A DNA stretch of 64,000 bases from Melieria omissa. Its lineage: Eukaryota > Arthropoda > Insecta > Diptera > Ulidiidae. Below the pieces are notes generated by a model. That model ran no database searches. It saw only the letters and a program-made list of their open reading frames with translations, and was not told the DNA's origin. The stretch is from assembly GCA_963971225.1 (NCBI GenBank), contig OZ020268.1, forward strand, positions 39,935,348 through 39,999,347, given 5' to 3'. A program made the translations under genes and the position numbers. Positions 21,293 to 32,319 of this stretch are shown one piece after another; position 1 is the stretch's first letter; each line of letters begins with the position of its first letter.

Positions 21293-22468
21293 TAAGGCTT
21301 GTCCACGAAATAACTTTTACATTTTCTATTATTAATAGCTACTAAATAAAATATTGAACTAATGTTTGTGTGAGTATTTATTATCTCTTATAACTCAAAG
21401 TTTGTGATAATGTACAAATATTTTAAAGTTCAATTGGATTTCCTTCAAATCTACGTATTTTTGCTTTCAATCTCATCAAATGTTGCACACCAGATTTTCC
21501 AATTTTTTTGGCCATACTGTTCCACTTTTTTATAAAATCTTATTCTTATTCCTTTGGTACCACTCTTTGACAATTTCTGCATAGTGGACTGTTGCTAAGT
21601 CTGGCCAAAATAAAGGTGGAACAGCGTGCTCTCTGTACAATGGCAAAAGTCGTTTGTTGAGACATTCCTTCAAGTAAATTTTACTGTTAAGACTGCCAGT
21701 TGTAACAAAAGGACGAGTGTATTTGCCACAGCTGCATATGGCCTGCCAAACCATATACTTTTTACCATATTTGTCCATCCGTTTATACTTGAACCTTTTC
21801 ATAACGCCACCCTTCAGGTATGCTGTGTAATATCCTCGACCTGGAAGCTGTATGAAATCTTCTTTGACATACGTTTCGTCATCCATTAACACGCAGCCTT
21901 TAAAACGACACAGATCATTCGATAAAAGTTTTCGGGCTCGATTTCTGGCACGATTTTCCACTTCGGAGTTACGATTTGGCACTTTTTGAACAACGAAAGA
22001 TTTGAGCTCGTAGTGTCTTTTAATTTTCGCAATGTATGATTTCGAAACTTCGAATTTTCGTGCCAAATCTGGTTTGGATTTTTTTCCAGAGAAACTTTCA
22101 CCTTACGAGCTATATCTTTATAGACGAAACCTTTTTTTCGTCCGGCTCCGACGATACGGGATGTGGACAGGTCCTTCTTGTATTTAATTACCACATTTCT
22201 AGCTGTTGCCCTGGAAACTTTGCCTAGTCTTCCCAACAATGCGTACGAAGCCGTTGGATTTTCGAAAAAGTAGGCAATTATTTTTTGTCGAATTTTCTCT
22301 TCTTTAGATGCCATTTTGATTGAATCACTTTGAATTTCAAAATACAATTGACCACTTATAGCTGAAATTTGACAGATTTTGAAAAGCGAATTTTTTTTTA
22401 GAAATATCGGGGCTTACTATACTTTTTTTCGTTTTACATTGTAAAAGTTATTTCGTGCACAAGCCTTA
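21293..22468 (-). mobile_element. Tc1/mariner-superfamily transposon, internally deleted
   Basis: Inverted ends AGGCTTGTCCACGAAATAAC (21,295) and its complement (to 22,466) agree over about 27 bp with one mismatch, and TA flanks each side (21,293-21,294 and 22,467-22,468). The 1,172-bp element sits inside the ~250-bp tandem array and carries a broken transposase on the minus strand. Well-preserved ends with a damaged gene indicate a non-autonomous but fairly recent copy. Confidence 0.93.
21423..22314 (-). pseudogene. Tc1-like transposase lacking its third catalytic region
   Basis: DDE/D transposase of the IS630-Tc1-mariner group. Start MASKEEKIRQ at 22,314. The first frame holds the DNA-binding N-terminus (ATARNVVIKYKKDLSTSRIV, then GAGRKKGFV). 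A frameshift near 22,075-22,090 moves homology to the frame of 22,066-21,530: LARKFEVSKSYIAKIKRHY, the first catalytic Asp in MDDETYVKEDF, KKYMVWQAICSCG, GSLNSKIYLKECL, and the second Asp in FWPDLATVHYA. After YQRNKNKI the protein jumps, in a third frame, to KKWNSMAKKIGKSGVQHLM and ends RRFEGNPIEL at 21,423. The stretch between, which in this family normally holds the third acidic residue (a PxLRPIE-like motif, about 37 residues after the second Asp), is missing. It appears dead through this deletion as well as the frameshift. The DD37E assignment is inference. Confidence 0.88.
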
Positions 22469-22947
22469 GTCAAAAACGAGAAGCCTACAATGTTTAGTCG
22501 TCTCCCGCGTGTTGGAACGAACATTTATACACGAAATGTGAGACTGTGTCTTTGTGTTCTCCAAAATGACAGTCTACCTTTCAAAATGCCTGGTAAACAT
22601 TTTAGACAATGAGTACCCATAAAGCAGTATCATGTAAGTTTAGTAAACCATGGAAATCATGGGATTCCGGCTTGGATTGGGAACCTCTCTAGATTGTCTA
22701 GAAAAAGTAATAAGAAGATTGGCAAGAAATGGGGGCTTAGTAGGTTTAACCTTTCCCTAGCTAAAGATGCAAAGTCCATCAGTACCAAAAATGAAAGACC
22801 CGACGATAGGGTAACTTCTTCTTCAGAAAAACAGCCAAGACAGAAGTTGTTGTGTGTGGCAATTCTTGACTTCTCACATGTCAAGTAGACAATGAGTACC
22901 CATTAGGAGGCGTCCGGCATTAGAAGGTTAGGAGTTCCGTTCTAGAT

Positions 22948-23840
22948 TAACAGGGCTATTCTGGCAAAGACTGTTGAAACACTCAAACGATTATTGAAAG
23001 ATATTTTGAAAGACTGAATGAAAGATTTTAGCTATTCCAACGAAAAAATCTTTCGGAAAAAGCTCTAAAATGCAACACTCGTTGTTTTCAGCGAACAGCA
23101 TTGCCAGCCAACTCTTTTTCTGTGAAATTTGAAGAATTTTTGCAATGATGAAAGAAAATTATTTTTCCAATTTTCGTTATGATTTTCTTTTTAATTACAG
23201 ATGTGTTTATCAGGATTATTTTTTCAGTTACGTATTTCTTTTTAGAAAAGACAAGAACTGGTGTAAAAATATGAATTCAAATTAATTGTTTTATTTTTTA
23301 TGTGATGTTAATGATGTTACCAGATGTAACCTTAAGGCAATGAACAGCACATGAAGACAAACACTTTCGGCCAACTTATACTATGTACTTTTGCTGTTAA
23401 TTGGTGTATTTTTACGTTTTCTTTCATCCTTCATAAAAATCTCACATTTGTAAACCAAGTGCTCTATTCGATGCTGGCAATACTGTTGGCAAACGAACCG
23501 TCCTTCGTGAAATGAAAAATTCAAACAAAATTTCAAAAATTTCAATCAATGGCTGAAGAAATCAAGCTGAAGTAAAAATTAAAAAAGTAATTGCATTCTT
23601 TTATAAAATATGTGCATATATATTATATATATACGTATATCGTTTCTTTTCATAACACAAACACAACGCACGTACTTTTTGCAAGCTGAAAGACGACCCC
23701 AAGAGCACATCTTTCAAACTGTCTTTCATGTTACGAAGCTTTCAAGATAGTTGCTAGAATAGCAAATTGTCTTTCGAAAGATTTTTGTACTTCAAAAGAT
23801 TAAGGTGAGTTGAAAGATAGTTGCCAGAATAGCCCTGTAA
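22948..23840. mobile_element. 887-bp non-autonomous TIR transposon with subterminal repeats
   Basis: Perfect 17-bp inverted ends CAGGGCTATTCTGGCAA (22,951-22,967 and complement 23,821-23,837) with TAA on each side (22,948-22,950, 23,838-23,840). A three-base TAA duplication fits PIF/Harbinger-type insertion, but the family is unproven. Near both ends are many GAAAGAT/ATCTTTC words and partial copies of the terminal sequence (GCTATTCCAAC near 23,032; TTGCTAGAATAGCAAATTG near 23,750), like subterminal transposase-binding sites. No transposase frame is present. Confidence 0.8.
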
Positions 23841-23974
23841 GTGTTTAGTTCTAGAAACTTTAGTATTTTCATGACTAGGAACAACAATCCTAGTCTTTCA
23901 GTGTCTCTAACTATTCGACAGAGTCCCGTAAACCCAGCAAACACAGCGCTAATTGATTTGAGAAGCTGTTGAGA

Positions 23975-24700
23975 TCGATTTCTGTTTACCGTTGATCAGA
24001 TTTGTCTGGCTACCTTTACAACGTAGCTGGAGTCTTTAGCTTTCCTTGCGTCGACCGTCTTTCCACTCTACCTTCCCTCTTGGACGTTTTCCGACCATTT
24101 TTCTCACCTAGGACCTTACGGCAGTAAACTTGCAAATTATTAAAATTTGCAGATGCTGCTTGAAGTTTAGTGTTTCTTTCAACCATAAGGGAGGAAGATA
24201 TCCCATCGATTCTATTTAATGCGGTAATTTGTTTGTTATTGCTTAATATAGCAATTAGTCAATCATCCTGTTTCCGTATCTTTGCTTGGATTAGTTCTAA
24301 CGTGTTTTTGACGAGGAGGGAAACATTGAAAGCCTTAAATCAGTGAAGTATCTAAACCGCTGAACCCTTCTCTCGTCCGAACGATTTACCCATTGTTATG
24401 AAATTTTTACCAATGTTTTACAATATATAAATGTCTATCCGCTAGATGGTAATTTTCAAATGATTTAAGACTCCTAAACAAAAATTACAAAAATCGATTA
24501 CCAACTAATCCCACACATACACAGAATAAAATCAACATTCTTATATAATTTTTCAATTATTTAACCACAACTCCAGTCAACTACTGCAAACTCTATAACT
24601 GTAAATATTATATCGATTACCCTTTACATCTCTTGTACTTGTAAAAACTAAAAGCCAAAACTTCGCCTCGCCAATTCATAAATCAATGCTGACCAAATCA
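23975..24700. other. Non-coding DNA around a LINE 3' relic
   Basis: No gene. It includes the R1-type 3' fragment below and AT-rich sequence to the edge of the CAA-rich block at 24,700. Confidence 0.45.
24304..24393 (-). mobile_element. 3'-end relic of the R1-type element
   Basis: GTTTTTGACGAGGAGGGAAA followed by TCTAAACCGCTGAACCC and TCTCGTCCGAACG parallels 13,604-13,690. About 80 bp of 3' UTR remain, with a shortened T tract. It is more diverged than the copy at 39,430, and no ACAY flank is visible now. Confidence 0.8.
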
Positions 24701-26400
24701 CGCCGCACTCACAATGGTAGCCATCGCCATTCGAATGGCGAGCAGACTTTTAAATAATAAATTTGTGTTGTTTTCTGATGTTTTGTTTGTGCCATTGTTT
24801 AGTAGTTTATTTGCGGGCCACAGGAATGTGCTCGCACCCGACAAGTTGAGGTTAACGATTGGCAACAGAGAACACAAAAAAATGAAAGCAGATTGGCCAG
24901 TCGCCCCGGTCAATGCAGCACAAAGAGCGCATAAAACCAAAAACAACGATGGCGAAGGGCCGAACCGAAGCCGAGACAAGCGGCGCGTTCCGGCGAACAT
25001 AAAACGCAGCCACCAATAGCGACAATGCCGTTGCGGACGCCACCTTCCAGAGCCGCCGGCACAGTGTTGGCTGTGTTGTTGTTGGCATTGTGCGCAATGC
25101 AATTCAATAATTCAAAGGCGAATAAAAGCGTACAACAACAACCATTGCAACGTGTGCAACGTATGCTCGGCTCACACAAACACACACATGAACTAATAGA
25201 GAGCGCTGCAGCAAGGACGAACAGAGCCAATGCCATTAATCAGCGCAGAGGGCGCTGCAAAACAATAACCAGCGGCGGTGAAATTACATTAAACAAGTGA
25301 AGACGACGAACGGCGTCCGGTGCGGGCGGCAGACTAACAACGAATATGTCGATTGGCAAGACGGAGAAGGAGAGAAGGAGGAAGAGAGAGAGAGAGAGAA
25401 GGAACAGCAAACGCAAATACAGCGCGCGGTAAATAGAAATAGTTGGAAAATTAAATTTGAGGCGACAGTGCCGCCGACACCAATCATCAGCCAGCGAATG
25501 CATTTGACAGCTGTGGCGACAACGGAAACGACCGAAGGCGCCAGAAGTGCAGGAAGAATTCCAATTTCAGAGCAATTAACGGGCGCCAACACGACCACAA
25601 CGGTACATCCTGAGCGAATTCGCGAATGCAACCAAAGACGAATTGCAATTGCAATCGTCCGGCAAATATGCCAGCGAATTATTAACAATTGGCAGCATCA
25701 ACTACAAGTGTTGATATAATTGTGACGTATGTAGTGGTGTGTGTGTGTGTGTGCGCAAGCAAGCGAATTCCATTAAAATCTACAATTACATTTCAATTAC
25801 GAATTTCCCGCACAACGAAAATCTGAGCGAATTTCACTCGCCTCAAATATGGAGAATGAAACTGAAACTGAAACGCAAAAAAATGCGGCCACAACGTGTA
25901 TATGTGTGTGTATGTGTGGGTGTGTTTGTTGTAAGGCAGCGCATTCAATTGATTGGCGCTGCAGCAGCAAATGCCACAGCCACACAGTCAGCAGTTAATT
26001 AAACATTACAGCGACCCTTTATGGCGCACTTCCGTTCAGCCACTGCAGCCAACAGTCGACAGCCAACAGTCGGCAGCCACCAGCTGCCAGGCGTTTGCCA
26101 GAATGTTTGGTTGTATGGGTGCGCGCGTATTTGATTACATAATCTCAGCTGAACACGCTTCCGTTTCCGCCGTTTGCCACGAAGCGCTTTGCCTTCACAG
26201 CAACCAACACTGCGACTCCCTCTTTGCCTACTTCGCGCCTTCTACCATTTGCTGCCTTTAATTGTGCTGCAATTTACTGCGCGGCGCAGCAGTGACGACG
26301 GAGAGTCATGCTGCGGCTGTGGCTGAAGGCTGCTAAGACGTACTTAATTATGCATAATTAACCTGCGTTTTTAACTCGGCTTTCAGAGATTTTCATTAAT
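24700..26400. other. GC-richer, CAA/CAG-rich block without a proven gene
   Basis: Contains AG runs at 25,386-25,400, TG runs near 25,738-25,752, and overlapping open frames of up to 140 codons (25,297-25,719 plus, from GTG; 25,284-25,688 minus). None shows a known domain and both strands are equally open. Composition is like fly promoter, 5' leader or enhancer DNA; I cannot choose. A short unrecognised first exon cannot be excluded. Confidence 0.35.
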
Positions 26401-26404
26401 CTAA

Positions 26405-26520
26405 TTAGTGAGAGTGAGTGAGTGAGTGAGTGAGTAAATGAATGACTGAGTGAACAAGTGTGTGTGTGTGTGCAGGTGTTTTATGGCGTTGAGTATCTGT
26501 ATGTGTGTGTGTGACGCAAA
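26405..26520. repeat. GTGA and TG microsatellites
   Basis: GAGTGAGTGAGTGAGTGAG at about 26,412-26,434, then TG runs at 26,460-26,475 and 26,499-26,512. Confidence 0.85.
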
Positions 26521-26524
26521 AGAT

Positions 26525-27410
26525 AAATTCTACAACTTGATTTTATTTCACCTGCAACGGATGAAGTGGAAAATTAATTGTTTGCCGCTTTTTTTTACGA
26601 GGCGCTGCAAATGACTTTAATTTGAAACAATGTACAACGCTTTACAGATCCAGTATTACATACAGTGAAACATGCTTAAGTAAGTCTCCTTTTAAGAACA
26701 TAACTCTTTGAAGTAATGAAAGTTCAGTACACAACCTGAAGCATAAACATTGCATTTACATTGCAAGTGAGGTACTTGAGTGAGTTTTACTGCATACGGA
26801 ACAGACCAAACTTCATAGCAATATTGAGACTTTGCCGTTTGATATAAATATGATATTGTTACAAACATTAGTTCGGTAGGCTTGTTCGTCTCTCTGGATT
26901 GTGCTTCGAAATAAAACACACTTAAACTCTTAAACGCAGTCAAAACCCAGCGATCACTTTGTTTACAAATTCACTCTTTATACTTAAGATTTATTGGATT
27001 GCTTGGATCCTTGCTAGATCGAAATTATAGCCAGCTTATTCTAAAAGTGCGCGCCTAAAAGTATGCCCGTAAAAGCATGCATAGCACAGCGACAGGGTGC
27101 CTTATCATTACAATATAGAAAAATATATAAATATTTCATATCCAGATCTCCAATAACCCAACTGTCTCAAAAGTGTCAGCAAGATTGACTTACATGCACT
27201 TACAAAGACAAAAGGAAGAATATGCAAGAAACGAATTTTTCCAAGAATACAAAATCGGGTTGGGTTGGCTTAAGTTGGGTTGGGTTGACAAGAGAGTAAT
27301 TTACGTTTTATGGTGTGAAATAAAACTCAAATCATCAAAGTTTCGAGAGGAACTTTATAGTAAGATTTCCGTCAAGAGATCTTTGATCCATCGAGGGGAA
27401 TGGTGGGTAA
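26525..27410. other. Non-coding DNA
   Basis: AT-rich with no recognisable gene. GGGTTGGGTTGG-like words near 27,258-27,290 precede the LINE relic. Confidence 0.4.
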
Positions 27411-27413
27411 TTC

Positions 27414-28560
27414 AGCATCATAGCCTTCACAGATGGATCAAAATTCAGTGGAGAAGTAGGCATTTATGTGCCGGTCTATGAAATCAAAAAATGCCTAAAA
27501 CTTTGCGATCAATGTTTAGTTTTTCAAGCTGAAATCAAAATAATACAATACGCGGTGGAATTTTTGGAAGATTTGGCAGTAAATGCAGAAATATATTTCT
27601 TTGTTGACAGTCAGGCTTTTAAAGCTTTGAAAAAATTACTAAGGAACTCTGGAACTGTGAAAGAGTGCTACGAATCACGTATATCTTTAGTACAGCTAAA
27701 CAACGTCTTCCTCTCTTGGAATCCAGCACACTATGGGATTTCAGGAAATGAGACGGTAGACGAACTGGCTAAAAAAAGGAGCAACTTCAAAAGAAGATCC
27801 ATTCTCCTTAGGATTAGTAAAATTCATATGAATGCTGATAGGTAGGACAACAAGACACTGTCCAGGGATCGGACATTGGTACGATCGTAGTGAATCTGCT
27901 ATGATTTTCACAACATTTTAAAATCTGCTTCGCGACTCCGCTTGAGACCCAATCTACTACGAGGCAAAATGTGGGGAAAATGTGCACATTTAATTATCCG
28001 GGTTGCCGAAATACGTAAATTGCTGTAAGTTTTTTCACTCGTGAATGCTTTCTGAGGGGGACTACCATATCATATCAATGCATGGATATCAATTTAATTG
28101 GATTTGTCTAAATTAAAAAATTTACTACCGAAATTAAGGTTTCACTACGCTTTTAGGCATCTGTCGCTACGATTTTGGATTTGCCAGGTCCGAACCCTGA
28201 CACTGTCTAATAGGAACACATGCCTACAGGCTAAGACTGAGACTGAGACAAGCATCTGTAAGCACTATTCGGACCTCAACGAGGAGGAAAAAACAATAGA
28301 ACACGTCCTTTGTCATTGCTCAGCTTTAGCAAGACGCAAGATGAAAGTTTTGGGCTATGCCTTCTTGGATTCTCTACACGGTTTGACAGAAACTTCTCTA
28401 AAAGACCTACTACTCTTTGCAACTAACTAAGACTAATGCAGTAACAATGGAGTCAGACTTAGAGACAGACAAAGAGTCAGACTTATGCGGTAGTATTATG
28501 GACCATTGTGTCTATGTAAGGCGTATTCGCCGCCGCCATAGCCTAACTTAACATAACAAC
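27414..28560 (+). mobile_element. Relic of an RNase H-bearing LINE
   Basis: RNase H and C-terminal portions of a LINE related to that at 8,078-10,363, followed by a 3' end with TATGGACCATTGTGTCT and GCCTAACTTAACATAAC. The latter resembles the family's ATGGGCC...CATTGTG and CCTAACCTAACC end. It is heavily diverged. Confidence 0.8.
27426..28430 (+). pseudogene. LINE RNase H and C-terminal domain, decayed
   Basis: In frame from 27,426: FTDGSKFSGEVGIYV (first Asp), VFQAEIKIIQYA (Glu), YFFVDSQAFKAL (second Asp), SWNPAHYGISGNETVDELAK (last Asp). The RNase H acidic set survives. After stops and diverged sequence from ~27,845, the same frame resumes at 28,098 with a C-terminal part: ICKHYSDLNEEEKTIEHVLC followed by HCSALARR, comparable with CRSCGDEEEVETIQHFLC in the 8.2-kb LINE. 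No RT remains upstream. It is a fossil. Confidence 0.85.
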
Positions 28561-28624
28561 TTCATAATTTCGTACTCATAGAACTTTTGCCAACCTGGAC
28601 TAAATAGTAAGCTGGTGGTGCAAA

Positions 28625-28690
28625 GGGTTACCGTGGCGCACACAGGATTTCATTTGGGGGAGGGGTTTGCGTACAACTTTTGAGCCGAAT
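28625..28690 (-). repeat. Dispersed repeat, copy related to 34,070-34,135
   Basis: GGCGCACACAGGATTTCATT followed by TGGGGGAGGGGTTTGCGTAC; its reverse complement matches the plus strand at 34,085-34,130 (CAAAATGAAATCCTGTGTGC). ACCGTGGCGCACACAGGA resembles the TGGCG-type ends of some DNA transposons, but no second end was found. Confidence 0.6.
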
Positions 28691-28699
28691 AACTTAAGA

Positions 28700-30340
28700 A
28701 ACCATATTTTGTACCAACAGTGTTTGTGTTTGGGGGAAAGTTCGGAAAGTTTTCCACAAGCCATCTAATATGTGTGAAATAAAACTTTCAATCCCGAAGC
28801 ATTTTTTAAAATCCCGGGTTTCTGGACTCTAAAAATTTCTTTCCCGTATGTTTCGAGATTTACATTATTTACTTTGTTAATATAAATTTCTTTAACTTAA
28901 ATTATTTCATTTTTAATATACAAAAAAAGCCAAATCAGAAATCAAAGAGCATTCATTTGTTGCGAATATACTCGTAAAGCTATATTTTGAAGACCAATAG
29001 ATGAAACCAAAATTGCACGCAATTGGCTTCTAAACGTCATTCAAAACAAACCTATCATCTACATGTCATCTATTTGTGAAAACGGAAATGACTTTCTTGC
29101 CAATTTAATTTATATCTTCCACACCCATACTCTTCCTGCTAAGGCTCGATGATAGAACCATCTGTAAGTAAGAACCATCTGTTTGTAGAACATTCATCAA
29201 TCATTTTTCAGATGTCTGCTAAATATAGATGAATATGCAATAAAGTTGAGTTGAGTGAGTTTTTCCAAATTATGCTGTCCGCAGTATTTGTATCCCCTTT
29301 TCTTTGAGCAAAGCTTTAATCTTTAATCCGGTGGAGTGAGGTTGCATCAGCTTCTGCACAAAATTCACAGATGCTACCCAAGACTAGATTCATGTTGAAC
29401 ATGTGATAACTAAATCAACAATGACAACTTAAAGTGCCTATTAGGATTTCTACATTGCAACTTTATTTCTTATAAGTTCTTTGGTTATTTTAGAATTAAA
29501 AACTCCTAGAAAAGACTTTAACTGTCTAAGGAACTTTTCTTGTCTGTATGTTACTTCAGTAAACTACCAGCAGTTCTGAAGAAAAGCCCACAATATGCTT
29601 GAGATCCACTAATATCCATGCAAAGCACTCGATGCTCAATGCTTCCATAAAACCTTAAAAAATGCCAACATATCTCAACTTTATAGCTGCCACCTTCATA
29701 TAAATACTATGTAGTAGAAATGAAGATAAGCACAGACTAACCATTAAAGCAACTCTATGAACATGGCTCACACTTACATACAGGTCATGTAATTTAATAT
29801 TCATTAATGTGTACCGCGGTTGGTCGAACGCTTTTAACGCCCCAACCAAGACGCAGCGCACACAGTCACAGTGCAAAGGACTACACACACCCAAACACAC
29901 ACTGGCCCACAAATTATGATCCACAGTGGTAATAAATGTAAACAACTTACAAATTATTAATCATATTTACACACACAAACATGCAAACAAACAGAAATAC
30001 AAGAAGGCAAATACTCAAAAGCGCACAAGGACCGCAACAAGGAAACGGAAATGGCAAAGCGGAAAGCGGAAAGCGTAAAACGTTATGATTATTGGCCAAA
30101 GAACAAATTTATTGTACAATGTTTGTGAAAAGGAGTGGAAGTTTGGAGAAAAAGTAGTTAGGTGAATATTGAATATTGAGAAAACATTTCTTGAGTTGTT
30201 TTTGTTATTTTATTGAAGTAAGTCGCGCCGGTATCAGCTGTCAAGTCAAGAATGCAGAAAGAGACATGTAATTACTTGTTACTTAATCGAAATCTAAAAC
30301 TTGCGCTAACATTAAGTGGAGTCTTCTACATTCAAACTTA
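28700..30340. other. Non-coding DNA
   Basis: AT-rich, with the longest open frame 96 codons (29,655-29,945 minus), which overlaps CA-rich sequence and has no domain. No element ends identified. Confidence 0.45.
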
Positions 30341-30350
30341 AAGTTCAGAG

Positions 30351-30760
30351 TGTTAGGTTAGGTTAGACCGGTTGGCCCTAAAGTCTCGCATAGACTTTGT
30401 TCGGGTTCTTAGCGTTATCGAATGGTTTTTTTAACGTTAGGAGTAAGAGTACAGATCTGTAAAGATAGGCGCCTTTGTAGGGTATCTTAGTAGGGCGCTG
30501 GTCTTAGTTTTTGACGCTATCGATAGCGTCGATAGCGATGACGATAGAGGGGGCTATCTCTCAATCTGCAAAGTACCTAACGGAGCCAATTGCAATCTTG
30601 AAATCGCGGGGCAAGGGCAGAGAAGATGTGCTAAAGTTCCTCTCACACTCTGCTCTCTGCACTTTTGCCCCAACTGTGAGGGTGCATTTTCGGTGCCTCG
30701 TTTGTAATCCCAGAACAAACCTGCAATCCCTCTATGAGTAAGAAAATGTTGCGGGTTTAC
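30351..30760 (-). mobile_element. Probable LINE 3' end, related family
   Basis: Starts TTAGGTTAGGTTAGACCGG, the same terminal pentamer repeat as the 8,078 LINE. Further in, GCAGAGAAGATGTGCTAAAG and CTCACACTCTGC resemble antisense of a C-terminal Cys/His region. The body differs from the 8.1-kb LINE, so it is either a sister family or partly coincidental. Confidence 0.4.
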
Positions 30761-31109
30761 TTCTCGTCATACGAATGAAAAATGATTGCCATTTGCCACT
30801 TTGCAATGAAAAAATTCTTCCATTTCAAGTTTGTCTTCTTTCTTAGCTTGTACTCCAGGGATCTACAGATTGCCTACAAGGACCTTGGTAGGTTGGAGGT
30901 TTGTTCGTTCGGGAGACAAGTCCCACTCTACACTATTTTGTCAGCCCTTTCGTTTCCCACTACAAGCATGTCTTTTCGTTCGAATACGCAATGGATACGC
31001 AGTCTACGGTGCTTTAGAGTATCAGAAGGAGCTGTGGAAACATGAACACTTTTGAAAATCGACATAGTGATCATTGCGGTGTTCGAGATAAAGATACTTC
31101 AAAAGATCT

Positions 31110-31425
31110 GCGACTATTGCATACGAAAGAATAACTAATAAAACGTATGACCTGCTCAGAGACATGGCAATGGCACAGCCATTCAATATTCAATGTTTCC
31201 CGGATGGACAAGAAAGCTGCGGCAAGGAAGATGTTCTACACAGTAGTTGGAGTTTGATGACGAAAATGGAGTTTGTATCCCCGGTGGAAGGACCAAATCG
31301 AGGAAGCCTTACGGTATGTTGATGGCACCAACTGGAGAAGGCGAGCAAAAAAACATAGTCGGTTGGAGAAAACTTTTACTGTGGCTCATACTCTAAGCGA
31401 ACAAAGGGTTGTACTGACCAGTTAG
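31110..31425 (+). pseudogene. C-terminal fragment of a second LINE family
   Basis: Conceptual pieces YERITNKTYDLLRDMAM, NVSRMDKKAAARKMFYT, and, after a stop and small gap, YPRWKDQIEEALRYVDGTNW then RRRAKKHSRLEKTFTVAHTL. They match the end of endonuclease-RT proteins whose C-termini contain a GHVxRMxxxxxxxK segment, RWxDxVExD and NWRxxAxDRxxW (established for RTE/Jockey-like LINEs; clade uncertain). It stops at the GTAA array, which may have grown from the element's tail. Confidence 0.65.
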
Positions 31426-32316
31426 GCAGGTAAGTAAGTAAGTATGTAAGTAAGTAAGAAAGTAGGTAAGTAAGTAAGAATGTGGGTAAAGAGGTAAGTA
31501 ACTTTGTAGGTAAATAAGTAAGTAGTTAAGTAAGAAAGTAAGGAAAGAGCTCAGTAAGAAAGTAAGTGAGTAAGTAAGGAAGCAAGTAAGTAAGGTAAGG
31601 AAGGAAGGAAGGAAGTCTTAAGTAAGAAAGGAAGTTAGTAAGAAAGGAAGTTAGTAAGGAAGGGAGAAAGGAAGTCTTAAGTAAGAAAGGAAGTAAGTAG
31701 GGAAATGGGTAAGCAGGTAAATTTGTAGGTAAATACGTAAGTAGGTAAGAAACTAAGTAAATCGGAACGAAGGTAGGTAGGAATGCAAGTAAATAGCTAA
31801 GCGAGTGAGTAAGTAAGTAATGAAGTAAGTGGGTAGGTACGTAGGTAGGTAAGTCAGTAAGAAGTTAGGTAAAAAGTAGGTAGGTAAGTAAGAAATGGGT
31901 AAGCAGGTTAGTTTGTAGGTAAATGAGTAAGTAGGTAAGTAAGAAAGTAAGTAAATAGCTAAGTATATAAGTACGTAAGTGAGTATGTAGGGAAGTAAGT
32001 AGGTAGGAACGTAAGTAAGAAAATGGGTAAGCAGGTAAGTAAGTTTGTAGGTAAATAAGTACGTAGATAAGTAAATAGCGAAGTAAATAAGTCAGTACGC
32101 GAGTGAGGAAGTAACGAAGTAAGTAGGTAGGTAAGAATGTAAGTTTGTAGGTAAATAAGGTATGTAAGTAGGTATGTTACTAAATAGGTAGTTACGTAAG
32201 TAACTAAGAAAGTGGGTAAGCAGGTTAGTAAGTTTGTAGGTAAATAAGGTATGTAAAATAGATGCGTAAGTAGGTAAGTCAGTAAGGTAGGTAAGTAAGT
32301 AAGTAAGTAACTAATG
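31426..32316. repeat. GTAA tetranucleotide array, ~890 bp
   Basis: Degenerate (GTAA)n with variants GTAG, GAAA and GTAT, interspersed with GTTTGTAGGTAAATAAGT blocks that recur near 31,500, 31,910, 32,045, 32,143 and 32,235, so longer higher-order units were duplicated. It starts directly after the LINE fragment. On the plus strand it contains dozens of GTAAGT hexamers. Confidence 0.95.
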
Positions 32317-32319
32317 GCT

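Larger units (their letters stand above)
20380..23970. repeat. ~250-bp tandem array colonised by three transposable elements
   Basis: Recurring words are GAGTACCCATTAGGCGGCAT, CCGGTGAGTT, GTAAACCACTG, GGGATTCCGG, ATTGAGAAC, TCTAGAAAGATCAGTAA and CTTTCAACATGTCTAGTAGA. The GGC(A/G)TCCGG anchor or its variants fall near 20,392, 20,625, 20,960, 21,228, 22,622 and 22,908; after subtracting insertions the period is about 220-280 bp. A SINE fragment, a Tc1-type transposon and an 887-bp TIR element have landed in it. Unit-like words (AATCCTAGTCTTTC, GACAGAGTCCC) recur after the last insertion, so the array reaches ~23,960. No conserved open frame. Confidence 0.8.

Noticed and set aside
25284..25719. 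Opposing 134- and 140-codon frames
   Set aside because: Both strands are open over the same bases, products are low-complexity, and neither contains a known domain. A short composition effect is more likely than a gene.
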